Assembly (NCBI RefSeq): GCF_003231275.1
Contig: NZ_QKVL01000005.1
Span: forward strand, 62,001 to 126,000
Length of the DNA stretch: 64,000 nt
Direction: 5' to 3'
DNA from: Pseudomonas huaxiensis
Lineage (GTDB): Bacteria > Pseudomonadota > Gammaproteobacteria > Pseudomonadales > Pseudomonadaceae
Positions 17,792 through 26,041 of the stretch are shown piece by piece. The notes below the pieces were generated by a model, which had not been told where the DNA came from, made no database searches, and saw only the letters and a program-made list of their open reading frames with translations. Position 1 is the stretch's first letter. Each line of letters opens with the position of its first letter. The translations under genes and the position numbers were made by a program.

Positions 17792-18760
17792 TCAGCGCCG
17801 GCCGATCGGCTCGCGGATCTGCAGAGCCAGAGTACCTTTGTGCGAACCCAGCCGGGCCTTGAACGACGGCACGCCGTTGGCGCGCACGATCAGGTCTTCC
17901 GGCAGTTCCACGGGAATCACGTCGCCCGGTTGCATGTGCAGGATGTCGCGCAGTTTCAGTTGGCGACGAGCCACAGTGGCACTGAGCGGCACGCTGACGT
18001 CCAGCACGTCTTCGCGCAGGGCCTTGACCCAACGCTCGTCCTGGTCGTCCAGGTCGGACTGGAAGCCGGCATCGAGCATTTCCCGCACCGGCTCGATCAT
18101 CGAATACGGCATGGTCACGTGCAGGTCACCGCCGCCACCGTCGAGTTCGATGTGGAAGGTCGACACCACCACCGCCTCGCTCGGGCCAACGATGTTGGCC
18201 ATGGCCGGGTTGACCTCGGAGTTTATGTACTCGAAGTTGACCGGCATGATCGCCTGCCAGGCTTCCTTGAGATCGACGAAGGCTTGTTCCAGCACCATGC
18301 GCACGACCCGCAGCTCGGTCGGGGTGAATTCGCGGCCTTCGATCTTGGCGTGACGGCCGTCGCCGCCAAAGAAGTTGTCCACCAGCTTGAACACCAGCTT
18401 GGCGTCGAGGATGAACAGCGAGGTGCCGCGCAGCGGCTTGATCTTGACCAGGTTGAGGCTGGTGGGGACGTACAGCGAATGCACGTACTCGCCAAACTTC
18501 ATCACCTGCACCCCACCCACCGCCACGTCGGCGGAGCGGCGCAGCAGGTTGAACATACTGACGCGGGTGTAACGGGCGAAACGCTCGTTGATCATTTCCA
18601 GGGTCGGCATCCGACCACGGACGATCCGGTCCTGGCTCGTCAGGTCGTAACTCTTGACGCTACCGGGTTCGGCACTGGCTTCGGTTTGCACCAATCCATC
18701 GTCGACCCCATGCAACAGGGCATCGATTTCATCCTGGGACAGCAGGTCCTGCACGGCCAT
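17792..18760 (-). CDS. fliM: FliM, motor switch protein and CheY-P receptor
   Basis: A 322-residue C-ring protein. The N-terminal CheY-P-binding peptide is LLSQDEIDALLHGVD at about 5-19. The middle domain includes RMPTLEMINERFARYTRVSMFN and the family GG region DNFFGGDGRHAKIEGREFTPTE. The C-terminal SpoA domain contains ARRQLKLRDILHMQPGDVIPVELPE. It lies between fliL (9 bp) and fliN (45 bp) in the conserved order. Confidence 0.97.
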   Translation of the reverse strand: MAVQDLLSQDEIDALLHGVDDGLVQTEASAEPGSVKSYDLTSQDRIVRGRMPTLEMINERFARYTRVSMFNLLRRSADVAVGGVQVMKFGEYVHSLYVPTSLNLVKIKPLRGTSLFILDAKLVFKLVDNFFGGDGRHAKIEGREFTPTELRVVRMVLEQAFVDLKEAWQAIMPVNFEYINSEVNPAMANIVGPSEAVVVSTFHIELDGGGGDLHVTMPYSMIEPVREMLDAGFQSDLDDQDERWVKALREDVLDVSVPLSATVARRQLKLRDILHMQPGDVIPVELPEDLIVRANGVPSFKARLGSHKGTLALQIREPIGRR

Positions 18761-18769
18761 CTTCGGCTC

Positions 18770-19276
18770 CTACTGCAATACGAAATTGGTGAACAGCAAC
18801 TGGTCCACGACCAGCTTGCCGACTTCCTTCTGGGCCACTTCCTGAACGCTGGCGGTCGCCTTCTGGCGCAGCATCTCCTGGCCGACCGGGGTCGCCAGCG
18901 ATTCGAACGCCTGACCGGAGAACAGCATCACCAGGTTGTTGCGGATCACCGGCATGTGCACTTTCAGGGCATCCAGCGCAGCCTGGTCGCGCGCCTGCAT
19001 GGTGATGCTCACCTGCATGTAGCGCTGACGGCCGTTCTGGTTGAAGTTGACGACGAAGGCGGGCGCCATGCTTTCGTAGATGGCCGCCTGCTTGACGTTG
19101 GCCGCCGCAGCAGCGGCGGCCGGATCGACTTCCGGTTTGCTGTCGGACTTGTGCAGGAAGAACCAGGTCGCGCCCACCGACAGACCGATCGCCAGCACCA
19201 GGGCCAGCACCAACAACAGGATCAGCTTGAGTTTGCCTTTTGCGGCGGGGTCTTTTACTGCTTCGCTCTTCGCCAT
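18770..19276 (-). CDS. fliL: FliL, stator-associated basal-body protein
   Basis: A 168-residue protein with a Lys-rich cytoplasmic start, one membrane helix (KLILLLVLALVLAIGLSVGA followed by TWFFL), and a periplasmic SPFH-like domain with AFVVNFNQNGRQRYMQVSIT and LFSGQAFESLATPVGQEML. FliL rings surround stators and support torque under load. It opens the fliL-M-N-O-P-Q-R-flhB operon and has a strong sigma-54 promoter about 52 nt upstream. Confidence 0.95.
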   Translation of the reverse strand: MAKSEAVKDPAAKGKLKLILLLVLALVLAIGLSVGATWFFLHKSDSKPEVDPAAAAAAANVKQAAIYESMAPAFVVNFNQNGRQRYMQVSITMQARDQAALDALKVHMPVIRNNLVMLFSGQAFESLATPVGQEMLRQKATASVQEVAQKEVGKLVVDQLLFTNFVLQ

Positions 19277-19327
19277 GCCAATAATCCGTCACTCACAGGA
19301 GGTTTGTTCCACTATGGCGAGTGGGCG

Positions 19328-19343
19328 AGCAAGTGTTATGCCA
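19328..19343 (-). promoter_or_regulatory. Sigma-54 promoter of the fliL operon
   Basis: The minus strand reads TGGCATAACACTTGCT, an almost ideal -24/-12 element (TGGCAYR-N4-TTGCW) with GG-N10-GC spacing. It lies in the 150-bp gap between the fliK stop and fliL, about 52 nt before the fliL ATG. FleQ/FleR-RpoN control of this operon is established in P. aeruginosa. Confidence 0.8.
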
Positions 19344-19426
19344 GATTCGGGGCCACGCTTCGCGGCAAGATCATCCGACGATCCCGACCGCGCCAACACG
19401 GCACTGACGGGACCGTCGCATGCCGG

Positions 19427-20731
19427 TCAGGCGAAGTAATCCACCGTACTGGAACCGACCACCACCTGCTGCTCCACGGCCGCGGTGGCACCGGCAACAT
19501 CGGTGTCCGCGCCCTCGGCATTGCGGCGGGCTGCCACGCCACTCATCTTCGGCGTGTCATCCTCGCGGCCGTTCTGCTGCTCGCGGGATTGATCGGCAAC
19601 GTTGACGTCCGGCTGGGCCAGGCCCTGCTGGTTGAACAGCTCGCGCAGACGGTGCACCTGGCCTTCGAGGGCATCGCGCACCCCGGCGTGGCCGCTGGTG
19701 AAGGTGATCTGCGCCGCCTGGTCCGACGCCAGGTTGACGCGGATGTCGAGACGACCGAGTTCGGCAGGTTCGAGCTGGATATCCGCCGACTTGAGGCTCT
19801 GACTGGAGAGGTACATGACCCGGTTGACCAGGCCCTCGGTCCAGCCGCCCTGGTTCATTGCCAGCGGCTGGTGCAGCGGCGCGGGCGCCACGGCATTGGC
19901 GGTCTTCGGTGTCGCAGCCTGGGTCAGGGAAGCCAGGCGGTTGGCGAAATCGTCAACACGGGTGTCGCTGTTCGCGCCCTTGAGGTCCTTCAGGCCATCG
20001 TCGATCAGCCCGGCAAAGGCTTTCTCGCCGCCTTCGGATTTCCCACCCTCGGCCTCGCTCGGGTCAAGCATCTGCGCCAGTGTATTGACGGCAGGCTGAC
20101 CGGACGCTGTCTCCGGCTGAGCATTGGGTTTGGCGGCATGGGTGGAGGTCGTGCCTTGAGCCTGGGCATTCTGCTCCAGAGCCAGACGCAGCACCGGCAG
20201 GTCGGCCAGGGGATCGCTGTCGGGATCGAATGCTTCTTCGGCCGGCGTCGCCGGCAGTGCCGCGGCAGGCTGCTGAGCGGCAGCCTGGATCACCGGGGCC
20301 ATGGTCTGGGCCTGCGCCTGCAACAACTGCGCGCCTTGCGGTGCGTCGGTGAGTTGCCCGGCCACCAGATTGGCGTCCAGCGACTGGCCATCGGCGCTCG
20401 CGGTGCCGGAGGCGTCGTCGACCTTGTCCGCGCTCTGCGCCTGGGCGTCCTTGTCGTCAGGCAAATCGTTGCCGCTATCGGCAACCTTGCCGTTGTCCTT
20501 GTCGTCAGCCTTGCCGGTGTTTGCCGCCGGCTTGTCGACGCCATCGCGGTCGCGAACCGGCGCATCGGCCTTGACGTCGACCTTGTCCCGCGAGTGCTGC
20601 GCATAGACCTTGGAAAAGTCCGGCCCCTTGTCGTTGAGGGCTTGCGAGGCCTTGTCCAGGTTGCTGGCCTGGGCGCGTGCGGTTTTGGCCGCGACACCGG
20701 TTTGCAGCAATGGGTTTGAAGCGACGGGCAT
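19427..20731 (-). CDS. fliK: FliK, hook-length control protein
   Basis: A 434-residue, low-complexity FliK. The first 300 residues are Ala/Asp/Gln/Lys-rich (DKVDVKADAPVRDRDGVDKP ...), as expected of an extended molecular ruler. The C-terminal hook-length domain (about 310-400) contains VMYLSSQSLKSADIQLEPAE, then LGRLDIRVNLASD, the FlhB-switching core. It has its own sigma-54 element 50 nt upstream, overlapping the terminator that follows the Hpt gene. Confidence 0.93.
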   Translation of the reverse strand: MPVASNPLLQTGVAAKTARAQASNLDKASQALNDKGPDFSKVYAQHSRDKVDVKADAPVRDRDGVDKPAANTGKADDKDNGKVADSGNDLPDDKDAQAQSADKVDDASGTASADGQSLDANLVAGQLTDAPQGAQLLQAQAQTMAPVIQAAAQQPAAALPATPAEEAFDPDSDPLADLPVLRLALEQNAQAQGTTSTHAAKPNAQPETASGQPAVNTLAQMLDPSEAEGGKSEGGEKAFAGLIDDGLKDLKGANSDTRVDDFANRLASLTQAATPKTANAVAPAPLHQPLAMNQGGWTEGLVNRVMYLSSQSLKSADIQLEPAELGRLDIRVNLASDQAAQITFTSGHAGVRDALEGQVHRLRELFNQQGLAQPDVNVADQSREQQNGREDDTPKMSGVAARRNAEGADTDVAGATAAVEQQVVVGSSTVDYFA

Positions 20732-20780
20732 GAAAAAGGTCTCCGCTACAGAAGCTCGTCATCACGAATAGCGAAGCCTA

Positions 20781-20796
20781 CGCAAAAGTCGCGCCA
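20781..20796 (-). promoter_or_regulatory. Sigma-54 promoter of fliK (overlaps a terminator arm)
   Basis: The minus strand reads TGGCGCGACTTTTGCG, with GG-N10-GC spacing and one change from TGGCACG. It lies about 50 nt before the fliK ATG. The first 11 bases, TGGCGCGACTT, are also part of the 3' arm of the hairpin at 20786-20819. Confidence 0.7.
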
Positions 20797-20819
20797 GGTT
20801 AGCCAGCCTGGCGCGACTT
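20785..20819 (-). terminator. Rho-independent terminator after the Hpt gene
   Basis: Perfect 13-bp stem: AAGTCGCGCCAGG and CCTGGCGCGACTT around an 8-nt loop, 8 bp after the stop of the Hpt gene, with TTTT formed at the end of the 3' arm on the minus strand. The U-tract is short, so termination may be partial. Confidence 0.6.
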
Positions 20820-20826
20820 CATTGGG

Positions 20827-21174
20827 TCAGCCAACCAGGACACGCTCCCGTTCGGCGCGATAGAGTTGACGAACCGCGGTGAATTCGCGGTCGATGCGAT
20901 TGATCAGGTCCTCGATGCCAAACAGCGATTGCTTCCTGACGCGCTCCTCGAGCTGCCGGCACAGTTCGGCCAGTTCGACCGCCCCCATGTTACTGCTACT
21001 GCCCTTGAGGCTGTGCGCGGCCTGACCCAGTTGCTCGGCGTTACGGGCTTTGTAGAGCTGGCGCAAACGCTCCTCGGAGTCGGCGAGAAAGGTTTCGAGC
21101 AGGTTGAGGTAGCCACCTTCCATGACCTCCTGAAGGTCGCTCAACACCTTGCGGTCAATATGAATATCGGACAC
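20827..21174 (-). CDS. hptB: HptB-like histidine phosphotransfer protein
   Basis: A 115-residue four-helix Hpt domain with the phosphorylated His at about 54 in QAAHSLKGSSSNMGAVELAE, the motif of HptB. In P. aeruginosa, HptB receives phosphate from hybrid kinases (PA1611, RetS and others) and passes it to HsbR, controlling the HsbA switch, swarming and biofilm. The GTG start at 21172-21174 is preceded by AAGGAG at 7 nt. It is the last of the three-gene hsbA-hsbR-hptB run and is followed by a terminator. In P. aeruginosa these genes lie away from fliK; here they sit between fliJ and fliK. Confidence 0.88.
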   Translation of the reverse strand: MSDIHIDRKVLSDLQEVMEGGYLNLLETFLADSEERLRQLYKARNAEQLGQAAHSLKGSSSNMGAVELAELCRQLEERVRKQSLFGIEDLINRIDREFTAVRQLYRAERERVLVG

Positions 21175-21199
21175 TTGTTCACTCCTTGATCAAGTTGGA

Positions 21200-22903
21200 T
21201 TATGCCAGAGCGCCCCACGCGAACTCCACGCGTGCGCGGCGTCCGCCATCGGCCCACTCGGCCTGCCGGCCAAGGCGGCGTACCAGGTTCAGGCCCCGGC
21301 CACACAGACGCTGCTCCACTTCGGGCGGCCCGCGTACTTTACTCACATCGAAGCCATTGCCGCTGTCCTCGACTTCAAGAATGAGACGCCCGCCTCCTTC
21401 CCAGGGTTCCACCTTCAAATGAAGGCGGATATGACCGCTGTCGAGGGCCTGCAAACGCCGGTTGCGCTCGTGGTAGTACGCGGCGAAGCCATCGGCGTCG
21501 CGCTTGAGCGCCGAGTCCAGTCCCAGCACGCCATGCTCGAGCGCGTTGGAATACAGTTCGCTGAGCACACTGTGCAACGCACCGCTTTGCCCGCGCAGAC
21601 CATGGATCTCCTGCAGCACCTGCATCAGGTAAGGCAAGGGATTGAAACGCTTGAGGGTCTGGGCACGAAATTCGAATGACAGCGACCAATCCAGCGGACT
21701 GGACTGGCCGCTGTCGGAATACACCACGGGCGGCGGGGCCAACTGGCCCGGAGCGACCACGGTGATTTCCAGCATGCTGACGTCATCCCGCGAGCGTCCG
21801 CGAAAGCGCTCCAGCGCTTGCAGCACGTCCTCGAACAGGTGCTCGGGCTCTCGGTTGTCGGCGAACACCTGCTGCAAACGCTCGACGCCGAACAACTGGT
21901 CGCTCTCGTCGCAGGTGTCCACCACACCATCGGACAGCAGGAACAAGCGGTCACCGAGCGTCAACGGCAAGACATCGGTGTGTTCGTCGAACTGCTCGGA
22001 GGGCAAGATGCCCAGCGGCAAATGCCGGGACACCAGCGGCATGGCCTGGCCGCCGGCAGCAGGCAGCAAGTAGGCGTCGGGCATGCCGCCGTTCCACACC
22101 TCCACCATGCGCCGCTCGAAACTCAGGTTGAGCAACAACGCGCAGCAGAACATGTCCACCGGCAGGATGCGCTTGAGCTTGGCGTTCATCTCCCGCAGGG
22201 TCTCGGCCAGGCCATAGCCCTTGGCGGTCATGCCGTAGAACACCTCGGCCAGCGGCATGGCACCGACTGCCGCCGGCAAACCGTGGCCGGTGAAATCACC
22301 GAGCAGCACGTGCATCTCGCCGGTCGGGGTGAACGCCGCCAGCAGCAGGTCGCCGTTGAACAGCGCATAGGGTGATTGCAGGTAGCGGATATTCGGCGCG
22401 CTCAGGCAGCCGGCGTGGGCCACCTGGTCGAACACCGCCTTGGCTACCCGTTGTTCGTTGAGCAGGTGATTATGGTGCCGGGAAATCTGGTCGCGCTGCT
22501 CCAGCACCGTGGCCTGCAGGCGGCGCAGGCGATCCATGGCCTTGATCTTGGCGGCCAGCACCACCGGACTGTAGGGCTTGGCCAGAAAGTCGTCGCCGCC
22601 CGCCTCCAGGCAGCGCACCAACGCTTCATCCTCGGTCAGCGACGTGAGGAAGATGATCGGCACCAGCTCCTCGCCGGCCAGCGCCTTGATCCGCCGCGCC
22701 GCCTCGAAACCGTCCATCACCGGCATGACCGCATCGAGCAACACCAGTTGCGGGCGCTGCTCGACGAACAGCGCCACGGCGCGCTCACCGTTCTCGGCGG
22801 TGAGCACCCTATGCCCCTGCTTGCGGACGATGGTCGCCAGCAGGAGACGGTCAGTTGCACCGTCTTCAGCAATCAGGACGGTGAGCGCGGGGGAACTGCT
22901 CAT
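21200..22903 (-). CDS. hsbR: HsbR-like response regulator with PP2C phosphatase and kinase domains
   Basis: About 567 residues, three domains. Receiver at 5-125 (LIAEDGATDRLLLATIV, acceptor Asp about 57 in VLLDAVMPVMDG). SpoIIE-type PP2C phosphatase at about 165-385 (LLGDFTGHGLPAAVGAMPLA, LFLLSDGVVDTCDE). HATPase/anti-sigma kinase at about 430-560 (ELYSNALEHGVLGLD, LEVEDSGNGFDV). In P. aeruginosa HsbR dephosphorylates or phosphorylates the antagonist HsbA depending on HptB input. I use the ATG at 22901-22903; an in-frame TTG at 22915 overlaps the hsbA stop. A ribosome site is weak, suggesting coupling to hsbA. Confidence 0.88.
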   Translation of the reverse strand: MSSSPALTVLIAEDGATDRLLLATIVRKQGHRVLTAENGERAVALFVEQRPQLVLLDAVMPVMDGFEAARRIKALAGEELVPIIFLTSLTEDEALVRCLEAGGDDFLAKPYSPVVLAAKIKAMDRLRRLQATVLEQRDQISRHHNHLLNEQRVAKAVFDQVAHAGCLSAPNIRYLQSPYALFNGDLLLAAFTPTGEMHVLLGDFTGHGLPAAVGAMPLAEVFYGMTAKGYGLAETLREMNAKLKRILPVDMFCCALLLNLSFERRMVEVWNGGMPDAYLLPAAGGQAMPLVSRHLPLGILPSEQFDEHTDVLPLTLGDRLFLLSDGVVDTCDESDQLFGVERLQQVFADNREPEHLFEDVLQALERFRGRSRDDVSMLEITVVAPGQLAPPPVVYSDSGQSSPLDWSLSFEFRAQTLKRFNPLPYLMQVLQEIHGLRGQSGALHSVLSELYSNALEHGVLGLDSALKRDADGFAAYYHERNRRLQALDSGHIRLHLKVEPWEGGGRLILEVEDSGNGFDVSKVRGPPEVEQRLCGRGLNLVRRLGRQAEWADGGRRARVEFAWGALA

Positions 22904-22911
22904 GGTCGCAC

Positions 22912-23217
22912 TCAACTGATATTGAACAGTTTTTCAAAATTGGAAATGGCGAGGATCTTGCGCACGTCCGAGCTGGCGTTGACCACGCTGACGTTCGGCT
23001 CCTCGCCGCCAACGTGATCCCTCAACAACAGCAACATGCCCAGCGCCGAGCTGTCCAGGTAGGTGGCATCCCTCAGGTCCACCTCCACGCTCTCAGGCTT
23101 GACCGCCTGGCGCTCGTAGGCGTCACGAAAGGTCTGGTGGGTGCCGAAATCGAAACGACCCTTGACCTTGATCGTCAGCTTGTTCTCATCCCTTGAGTAC
23201 ACGGATTCAACGGCCAT
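22912..23217 (-). CDS. hsbA: HsbA-like anti-anti-sigma factor (STAS domain)
   Basis: 101 residues starting MAVESVYSRDENKLTIKVKG, with AAGGA 8 nt upstream. A STAS fold with the phosphorylation site DSSALG at about 55-60 (Ser56/57). In P. aeruginosa unphosphorylated HsbA binds the anti-sigma factor FlgM, freeing FliA for swimming, while phosphorylated HsbA binds the diguanylate cyclase HsbD and promotes biofilm. Its place directly after fliJ inside the flagellar cluster fits that role. An upstream in-frame extension to 23301 lacks family similarity and a ribosome site, so I rejected it. Confidence 0.9.
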   Translation of the reverse strand: MAVESVYSRDENKLTIKVKGRFDFGTHQTFRDAYERQAVKPESVEVDLRDATYLDSSALGMLLLLRDHVGGEEPNVSVVNASSDVRKILAISNFEKLFNIS

Positions 23218-23312
23218 ATGCGCGTTCCTTCGATGATGGCGAGTGCAGACTGTATTTAGGTTTAGCAGTCCGCCAGCGGCCCGGCAACCCGCGCCGACCA
23301 ATGCCTTCAGCC

Positions 23313-23765
23313 TCAGAAACGGTCGTGTCGGGGGAGGCGCTGGGACAACTCGTCGAGCAGTTTCTGCTCGCGCTTGTCTTCGATCAGACGGGCTTCTTCG
23401 ATATAGCGCTGGACCAGCTTGCGCAGGCCTTCGACGCGCGCGTAGGCCTCCTGCCAGGTCGCGCGGGCGCTATTGAGATTGTTCTGGTGCCAGATCAGGC
23501 TCTGGTTCTGCTGGGCCACCGCAGTGTCGAGCTGGCCGAGGAAGCGCTGGAAACCCACCAGCCAGTTACTGCTCACACCCTGCCCGCCCCGCTGCATCCA
23601 CTGCTGCTGGTAATCGGAACGGAACTGGTCGAGTTCGGCGAGCTTGGCCATGGCCATATTGACCTGCTGCTGGAATTGCCCGAGGCGCTGGGCGGCCTTG
23701 CGCTCGGCGTCCTCGGCCATTTCCACCACCGGAACCAGGCGGGCGGCTCGACTGGGCTGGGCCAT
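23313..23765 (-). CDS. fliJ: FliJ, flagellar export coiled-coil protein
   Basis: A 150-residue, almost wholly helical coiled-coil protein, rich in Gln, Glu and Lys (AEDAERKAAQRLGQFQQQVN). FliJ docks on the FliI hexamer and FlhA and links ATP hydrolysis to export. It starts 6 bp after the fliI stop, in the conserved order fliH-I-J. No obvious terminator lies before hsbA. Confidence 0.93.
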   Translation of the reverse strand: MAQPSRAARLVPVVEMAEDAERKAAQRLGQFQQQVNMAMAKLAELDQFRSDYQQQWMQRGGQGVSSNWLVGFQRFLGQLDTAVAQQNQSLIWHQNNLNSARATWQEAYARVEGLRKLVQRYIEEARLIEDKREQKLLDELSQRLPRHDRF

Positions 23766-23771
23766 ACGCTA

Positions 23772-25130
23772 TCAGCCCGCAGCCAGCGGCGTGAAGACGC
23801 TCGCCAGGTGCTCGCGACTCTGGGCCAGGCCAACGTTGTCGTTGAGCCCCTGACGCAAGAAGTGCACGAGCCGAGGCTGCAGGGAAATCGCCAGGTCGGT
23901 TTCCTTGTCGCCACCGGCGACATAGGCGCCGACGCTGATAAGGTCGCGGCTTTGTGACAACCGCGACCAGAGCTGCTTGAACTGCTGGGCCTGGGTCATC
24001 TGCTCAGGCGTGACCACCTGCGGCATGACCCGGCTGATGGACGCCTCGATATCGATGGCCGGGTAATGCCCTTCCTCGGCCAGGCGGCGTGACAGCACGA
24101 TGTGGCCATCGAGCACGCCCCGCGCCGAGTCGGCGATCGGGTCCTGCTGGTCGTCACCTTCGGACAACACGGTGTAGAACGCGGTGATCGAACCACCGCC
24201 CGCCTCACCGTTACCCGCGCGCTCCACCAGCTTGGGCAGCTTGGCGAACACCGATGGCGGATAACCCTTGGTCGCTGGCGGCTCGCCGATGGCCAGGGCG
24301 ATTTCCCGCTGGGCCTGGGCGAAACGGGTCAACGAGTCCATCAGCAGCAGGACGTTCTTGCCCTTGTCGCGGAAATACTCGGCGATCCGCGTGCAGTACA
24401 TCGCCGCACGCAGACGCATCAGCGGCGCGTCGTCCGCAGGTGACGCCACCACCACCGAGCGCTTGAGACCCTCGGTACCCAGGATGTGCTCGATGAACTC
24501 CTTCACCTCGCGGCCCCGCTCGCCGATCAGGCCGACGACGATGATGTCGGCCTCGGTGAAGCGGGTCATCATGCCCAGCAGCACACTCTTACCCACGCCG
24601 GTACCGGCGAACAAACCGAGACGTTGTCCACGGCCGACCGTGAGCAGGCCATTGATACTGCGGATACCCACGTCCAGCGGCTGGCTGATGGGATCGCGGT
24701 TGAGCGGGTTGATGGTTGGACCATCCATCGGCACCCAGTCCTCGGCCTTCATCCCGCCTTTGCCGTCGAGTGCCCGGCCAGCGCCATCCAGCACCCGCCC
24801 GAGCATGCTCATGCCCATGGGCAGACGACCGCTGTCATCCAGCGGCACCACCCGCGCGCCAGGCGCGATACCGGCAACACTGCCCACCGGCATCAGGAAT
24901 ATCTTGCCGCCGGCAAAGCCCATGACCTCGGCCTCGACCTCCACCGGGTGATAACTGTCGTCGTTGATCACCAGGCAGCGACTGCCGACCGCGGCGCGCA
25001 GACCTTCGGCTTCGAGGGTCAGGCCGACCATACGCAGCAGGCGACCTTCGACCACCGGCTGGCTCGGCAGGCGGATGGCATCGACATAGGTTTCAAGGCG
25101 CTTGCCGAAACTGGTTCGCTCAAGGCGCAT
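23772..25130 (-). CDS. fliI: FliI, flagellar export ATPase
   Basis: A 452-residue F1-beta-like ATPase. Walker A is AGTGVGKS at about 175-182; Walker B is [20 protein letters not shown]; the conserved [20 protein letters not shown] follows. It energises export with FliH and FliJ. The ATG at 25128-25130 overlaps the end of fliH by 11 bp. Confidence 0.97.
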   Translation of the reverse strand: MRLERTSFGKRLETYVDAIRLPSQPVVEGRLLRMVGLTLEAEGLRAAVGSRCLVINDDSYHPVEVEAEVMGFAGGKIFLMPVGSVAGIAPGARVVPLDDSGRLPMGMSMLGRVLDGAGRALDGKGGMKAEDWVPMDGPTINPLNRDPISQPLDVGIRSINGLLTVGRGQRLGLFAGTGVGKSVLLGMMTRFTEADIIVVGLIGERGREVKEFIEHILGTEGLKRSVVVASPADDAPLMRLRAAMYCTRIAEYFRDKGKNVLLLMDSLTRFAQAQREIALAIGEPPATKGYPPSVFAKLPKLVERAGNGEAGGGSITAFYTVLSEGDDQQDPIADSARGVLDGHIVLSRRLAEEGHYPAIDIEASISRVMPQVVTPEQMTQAQQFKQLWSRLSQSRDLISVGAYVAGGDKETDLAISLQPRLVHFLRQGLNDNVGLAQSREHLASVFTPLAAG

Positions 25131-25917
25131 CGCTGGTTTCCGTTTCTTCGACCGGCGCCTCGGTTGGCGCCTCCAGCTCGACGTGCAAGTCCGGCGCGGC
25201 CGGGTGCAGGCCCTGGTCGTGCAATTGGTCGAACAGCTGCTTCATGGCTTTTTCGATACGGGTTTCCACCGTGGCATCGATGCGGCTATGGGCCGTTTCG
25301 ATCCAGCAACCGCCCGCTTGCAGACTGTCGTCTTCGAGCAGGCGCCAGTTTTCCTCATGACGCTCGCGCAGGGCCTTGGCCAGGGCGAAGTCTTGCGGAT
25401 TGACGTGGATGCGGATGTTCTCGGCGCCCATGGGCAGCAACTTGAGGGCTTCACGCAGGACATGGGTGATCTGGCTGGAGTCGGTTTGCAGCTCGCGGCC
25501 GATCACCTCGCGGGCGATATGGCTGACCAGTTGCACCAACTGTTTTTCGATCTGCGCATCCTGCTCGGCAATCGGTTCCAGCAGGTTGCCCATCAGTTGC
25601 TCGAGGCTGACCAGCTTGGCAGTCAGCGCCACTTCGGCTTCCTGGCGGACCTTGAGCTGGGTACTGTGGAAACCTTCACGTTCGCCGGTGGCGAAGCCTT
25701 CGTTGTAGGCCTCCTGGCGGATACTCTCGAGTTCTTCGAGGGTCAGCGGCTGGACTTCTTCCAGCGGCACTTCCTCGACTTCTTCGACCAGTTCCGGCTC
25801 AGGCTCGGGTTCGGCCTGGGGCTCCGGTTCGGGGTCGAAACTGGGCAGCGCCCAGCGGTCGAAATCCTCTACGTCGCGGGCGCGGATCAGTTCACTCAAA
25901 TGCTCGTTGGTCGACAT
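25120..25917 (-). CDS. fliH: FliH, negative regulator of FliI
   Basis: A 265-residue FliH. The N-terminal third is very acidic and Pro/Glu rich ([20 protein letters not shown]). A central coiled coil leads to the C-terminal FliI-binding region with [20 protein letters not shown] and [19 protein letters not shown]. FliH dimers hold FliI at the C-ring through FliN. It overlaps fliI by 11 bp and is separated from fliG by a 124-bp gap containing a strong hairpin. Confidence 0.95.
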   Translation of the reverse strand: MSTNEHLSELIRARDVEDFDRWALPSFDPEPEPQAEPEPEPELVEEVEEVPLEEVQPLTLEELESIRQEAYNEGFATGEREGFHSTQLKVRQEAEVALTAKLVSLEQLMGNLLEPIAEQDAQIEKQLVQLVSHIAREVIGRELQTDSSQITHVLREALKLLPMGAENIRIHVNPQDFALAKALRERHEENWRLLEDDSLQAGGCWIETAHSRIDATVETRIEKAMKQLFDQLHDQGLHPAAPDLHVELEAPTEAPVEETETSDAP

Positions 25918-25998
25918 GATTCCATGCGCTCAAAAGTCGGGTTACGGATGATCAGGCAGCGTCGGCGGCTTGTGCCGCCTGACGAAGCCCCATCGGGG

Positions 25999-26031
25999 CC
26001 GGTGCAGCTTCGCGGGCGCGAACTGCACCGG
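25999..26031 (-). other. Strong RNA hairpin in the fliG-fliH gap
   Basis: CCGGTGCAG plus TTCGCG pairs with CGCGAA plus CTGCACCGG: 15 pairs with a single bulged base and a 2-nt loop, plus further outer pairing beyond a small internal loop. It begins 10 bp after the fliG stop. There is no T-run, so it looks like an mRNA-stability or processing element rather than a terminator. Confidence 0.7.
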
Positions 26032-26041
26032 GGCCGACGGG

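Noticed and set aside
16814..20719. 1301-codon open frame on the plus strand opposite fliO to fliK
   Set aside because: It spans six well-identified flagellar genes and their gaps; a shadow frame caused by GC-rich third positions.
22912..23301. Longer in-frame start for the HsbA-like gene
   Set aside because: The extra N-terminal residues are not family-like, and the start MAVESVYS has a ribosome site.
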